The translations under genes were made by a program, and so were the position numbers. The notes under the pieces were generated by a model. That model worked only from the letters and a program-made list of their open reading frames with translations, was not told where the DNA came from and made no database searches. From Ancylomarina sp. DW003 (GTDB lineage Bacteria > Bacteroidota > Bacteroidia > Bacteroidales > Marinifilaceae), in NCBI RefSeq assembly GCF_029029505.1, contig NZ_JAKJSD010000023.1, positions 1-59,151 of the forward strand: a DNA stretch of 59,151 nt, read 5' to 3'. Below are positions 58,162 through 59,151 of the stretch, piece after piece; the first letter of the stretch is position 1; each line of letters begins with the position of its first letter.

Positions 58162-59151
58162 TTGATTAAACCTATACACATTAAACTTCTACTATTATTT
58201 AGCCTGAGCATTTTGTTCGGGCATCCTGCATTTGCGCAAAGTATAACAGATCCTGTGCCTACAGAGCAGCATATTTGTGTCGGAGAAGATGCAACTTATA
58301 CAGTGTTTGGTTTTCCTGGTTCTACAATTCAATGGTATGTCACTCCTGACGGAGGCAGTCAAGTATATCTTACAGGGCAAGATGCTACCGTTCTTGATGG
58401 TACGGGCAATTTCACACATACTAATGGTTTAATTTATAATAAGGCGACCTATACTCATCAATGGACTGCAGTAGATTATCCTGTAGGTGGATACGTTTTG
58501 CAGATACAAGAAGTGTCGGATAATCCTGCTGCTTGTGTTTCGGGTATCTTAGCTCCAGGCTTAAAGGTTAATATTCATGCTAAGCCTGCTATAAATTCTA
58601 TTACCCCTACACATATTGTATGTTCTGGAGATAAAGGAAGCTTGGCTGTGAGTGTTACTGCTACGGTGCCAACTCCATTACAATTACAATACAGGTTAGT
58701 TACTTCGGCTGATGTTGAGGTTGTAGTGTGGATTAACGATAATTTATCTCATGATTTTACTAATCTGGATGCTGGCAGTTATAATGTACAGATTAGGTAT
58801 GTATTAGTTTCAGATAATTCGAAAGTTGTTAAGGGGAGTTTTAGTGAGTCGGCTGTTGTGACTATTAATTCTGGGGATAATGTTGATCCAACTATTTCTG
58901 CCGCTGCTGATGTTGTTGAAACGACTTCAGGTGATGGAACTGGTAATTGTGAAATTGGTTTAGCTATCACGGATGCTGTATATGGAGATAATTGTTCTAG
59001 TACATTAACGTGGGCAATGACAGGAGCTGTAACTGCTAGTGGTTCAGGTCAGATTGGAACTTATACTTTCCCCGTTGGAGTAACCACCATTACATATACC
59101 AATACAGATGGGACCAATTCGGTTACTGACGCTATGACTGTAACTGTAACC
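58162..59151 (+). CDS. Large secreted protein, 5' part (runs off the window)
   Basis: The frame is open from a TTG at 58162 to the window end, 330 codons without a stop. The in-frame stop just upstream (TAG at 58156) and the absence of an ATG make TTG the best start. A signal peptide IKLLLLFSLSILFGHPAFAQS is followed by Ig/PKD-like beta domains (ICVGEDATYTVFGFPGSTIQW..., IVCSGDKGSLAVSVTATVP...) and a HYR-like stretch (CEIGLAITDAVYGDNCSSTLTW... GTYTFPVGVTTITY). It resembles the two secreted proteins upstream. The C-terminus is outside the window, so sorting signals cannot be judged. Confidence 0.8.
   Translation, partial: MIKPIHIKLLLLFSLSILFGHPAFAQSITDPVPTEQHICVGEDATYTVFGFPGSTIQWYVTPDGGSQVYLTGQDATVLDGTGNFTHTNGLIYNKATYTHQWTAVDYPVGGYVLQIQEVSDNPAACVSGILAPGLKVNIHAKPAINSITPTHIVCSGDKGSLAVSVTATVPTPLQLQYRLVTSADVEVVVWINDNLSHDFTNLDAGSYNVQIRYVLVSDNSKVVKGSFSESAVVTINSGDNVDPTISAAADVVETTSGDGTGNCEIGLAITDAVYGDNCSSTLTWAMTGAVTASGSGQIGTYTFPVGVTTITYTNTDGTNSVTDAMTVTVT

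Overview
The window reads as a marine or anaerobic Bacteroidetes chromosome, probably of the Marinilabiliales/Marinifilaceae type (inferred). Support comes from the low GC content, the TTG-N20-TATATTTG style promoters, several TTG/GTG starts, a Tgt without zinc cysteines, and large secreted proteins with GEVED, Calx-beta and choice-of-anchor-L domains. There are three regions.

Region 1 (1-9876) is housekeeping. A minus-strand block encodes a PASTA protein, an RluD-type pseudouridine synthase and D-Ala-D-Ala ligase, followed by rpmH, rsmG and an ECF sigma factor. A plus-strand block encodes tgt, an LptF/LptG-type permease, a biotin-dependent carboxyltransferase and its biotin carrier. It ends in a strong terminator at 9845-9875.

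Region 2 (about 9876-45302) is a roughly 35 kb island encoding a contractile phage tail without a phage. It has an S24-type repressor with operator-like repeats, small early genes, a tape measure and probable tail terminator on the minus strand, and then a long plus-strand run: XhlA-like membrane protein, sheath, tube, tail chaperone with a canonical -1 frameshift site, DUF6046-like protein, gpD-type hub, spike, gp25, GH108 lysozyme, holin-like protein, LysM protein, gpJ, gpI-like protein, collar and fibres. I find no capsid, portal, terminase, integrase, transposase, replication gene or AAA+ ATPase. This fits an R-type tailocin (phage-tail-like bacteriocin) better than a prophage or an extracellular contractile injection system. 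More than half of the island (25754-45259) is receptor-binding machinery: a collar protein, four giant fibre proteins in three cassettes, two alternative tip proteins with a shared N-terminus, a GT9-like glycosyltransferase and a sulfotransferase-like protein. Two cassettes begin with a near-identical 1,034-bp direct repeat.

The island is bracketed by identical 31-bp copies of a palindromic terminator (9845-9875 and 45303-45333). Without the island, the biotin-carrier gene and ispE would converge on one terminator, which gives a testable empty-site prediction.

Region 3 (45353-59151) returns to chromosomal genes: ispE, dnaB, a secreted protein of a Bacteroidetes family often labelled asparagine synthetase B, two large secreted multidomain proteins sharing an unusual C-terminal motif, a frameshifted remnant between them, a YjjG-like HAD hydrolase, and the 5' part of a third large secreted protein that runs off the end.

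No tRNA, rRNA, CRISPR array or insertion sequence was recognised. All domain calls were made by eye from the sequence, without database searches.
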